Part shown: one piece after another, positions 63,630 to 64,000 of the stretch | How the letters are laid out: each line of letters opens with the position of its first letter | How positions within the stretch are numbered: position 1 is the stretch's first letter | Source: Effrenium voratum | Taxonomy: Eukaryota; Sar; Dinophyceae; Suessiales; Symbiodiniaceae | Assembly: GCA_963377175.1 (NCBI GenBank) | Contig: CAUJNA010003297.1 | Span: forward strand, 1-64,000 | DNA length: 64,000 nt | Direction of reading: 5' to 3' | Position numbers and translations under genes: made by a program | The notes under the pieces: model-generated | The model's database searches: none | What the model saw: only the letters and a program-made list of their open reading frames with translations | What the model was told of the DNA's origin: nothing

Positions 63630-64000
63630 ATGCAGCTGCTTTGCGTTGCCGCCGTGGTTGCTCTGCTGGCGCGCTTCACCTCGGAGGCTTTCGTGCCCGT
63701 GGGCTTCCACGTGGCTCAGCGGCCGGCCGCGGGCGCCTCGCACTCCGAAAGGGGCTTCGCCGGCCTGGCGGGCCTGGCGGGGGCTGCGGCCGTGGCCGGC
63801 GCCGCCGCCGGCGTGACGCAGAAGCGCGCGCTGCTGGCCCGGCGCTCCCACGCGGTGAAGATCTACGACACCTGCATTGGCTGCACCCTCTGCGTCCGTG
63901 CCTGCCCCACGGACGTCCTGGAGATGGTGCCCGCGACCGTGAACGCGGCCAAGCAGGTGGCATCCTCACCCCGCGTGGAGGATTGCGTTGGGTGCAAGAG
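63630..64000 (+). CDS. psaC: photosystem I iron-sulfur subunit PsaC, nuclear-type, 3' partial
   Basis: PsaC carries the FA and FB 4Fe-4S clusters that pass electrons from photosystem I to ferredoxin. Residues 1-18 form a signal peptide ([16 protein letters not shown]), FVP is at 21-23 as in dinoflagellate and other secondary-plastid presequences, and residues 44-62 are a Gly/Ala-rich hydrophobic segment. The mature part starts near 73 with [20 protein letters not shown]; Cys 82, 85, 88 and 92 are the first cluster and Cys 119 and 122 open the second (EDCVGCK). The window ends at codon 123, short of the C-terminal third. Plastid PsaC has no presequence, so this is a nucleus-encoded copy, as expected in peridinin dinoflagellates. 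Confidence 0.95.
   Translation, partial: MQLLCVAAVVALLARFTSEAFVPVGFHVAQRPAAGASHSERGFAGLAGLAGAAAVAGAAAGVTQKRALLARRSHAVKIYDTCIGCTLCVRACPTDVLEMVPATVNAAKQVASSPRVEDCVGCK

Overview
The window looks like nuclear DNA of a photosynthetic, peridinin-type dinoflagellate. The strongest evidence is a nucleus-style psaC at the right edge: the photosystem I iron-sulfur subunit carries a bipartite plastid presequence with an FVP motif. Supporting signs are GC-AG introns, a degenerate spliced-leader relict, one-directional genes at the right end, and very high repeat and retroelement content. All identifications come from reading motifs by eye; no database search was possible.

Left edge (0-5 kb): a Tpt1/KptA-like RNA 2'-phosphotransferase gene, open to the window edge and broken by a 69-bp tandem duplication, then minisatellites and a large inverted repeat. 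5-9.6 kb (minus strand): copy 1 of a DIRS-like retroelement with an apparently intact tyrosine recombinase (YR), a frameshifted Gag and a methyltransferase-like domain, with the reverse transcriptase (RT) lost. 9.9-14.1 kb: a foldback element, then decayed pieces of a Polinton-like viral element (A32-type packaging ATPase twice, penton-like protein, small unknown ORFs, perfect hairpins). 14.1-18.7 kb: two deleted or chimeric copies of the DIRS-like element plus its 3' repeats. 18.7-21.3 kb: low-complexity DNA.

21.3-24.6 kb: a coiled-coil ORF and an RHS/Crinkler-like P-loop NTPase gene. 24.7-29.4 kb: more virus-like debris (integrase N-terminal region, S74-type fibre, Pif1-like helicase) mixed with minisatellites. 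29.4-37.3 kb: minisatellites, about 1 kb of AGAT-type microsatellite, an RT fragment and about 3 kb with nothing recognisable. 37.3-41.4 kb: LINE-type remnants on both strands. 41.4-42.2 kb: a minisatellite of about 120-bp units. 42.2-50.8 kb (plus strand): copy 2, the most complete DIRS-like element, in the order YR, Gag, methyltransferase-RT-RNase H, 3' repeats.

50.8-52.9 kb holds a fibre-gene fragment and no recognised gene. 52.9-64 kb is gene-dense, all plus strand: a NAK/GAK-like protein kinase split into many small exons, with an A-PCP-reductase (carboxylic acid reductase-like) gene lying inside one of its introns; an unidentified charged gene; a five-exon-plus eIF1 (SUI1) gene; and psaC, cut by the window edge. 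The right end is the functional part. The left 50 kb is mostly mobile-element and viral debris.
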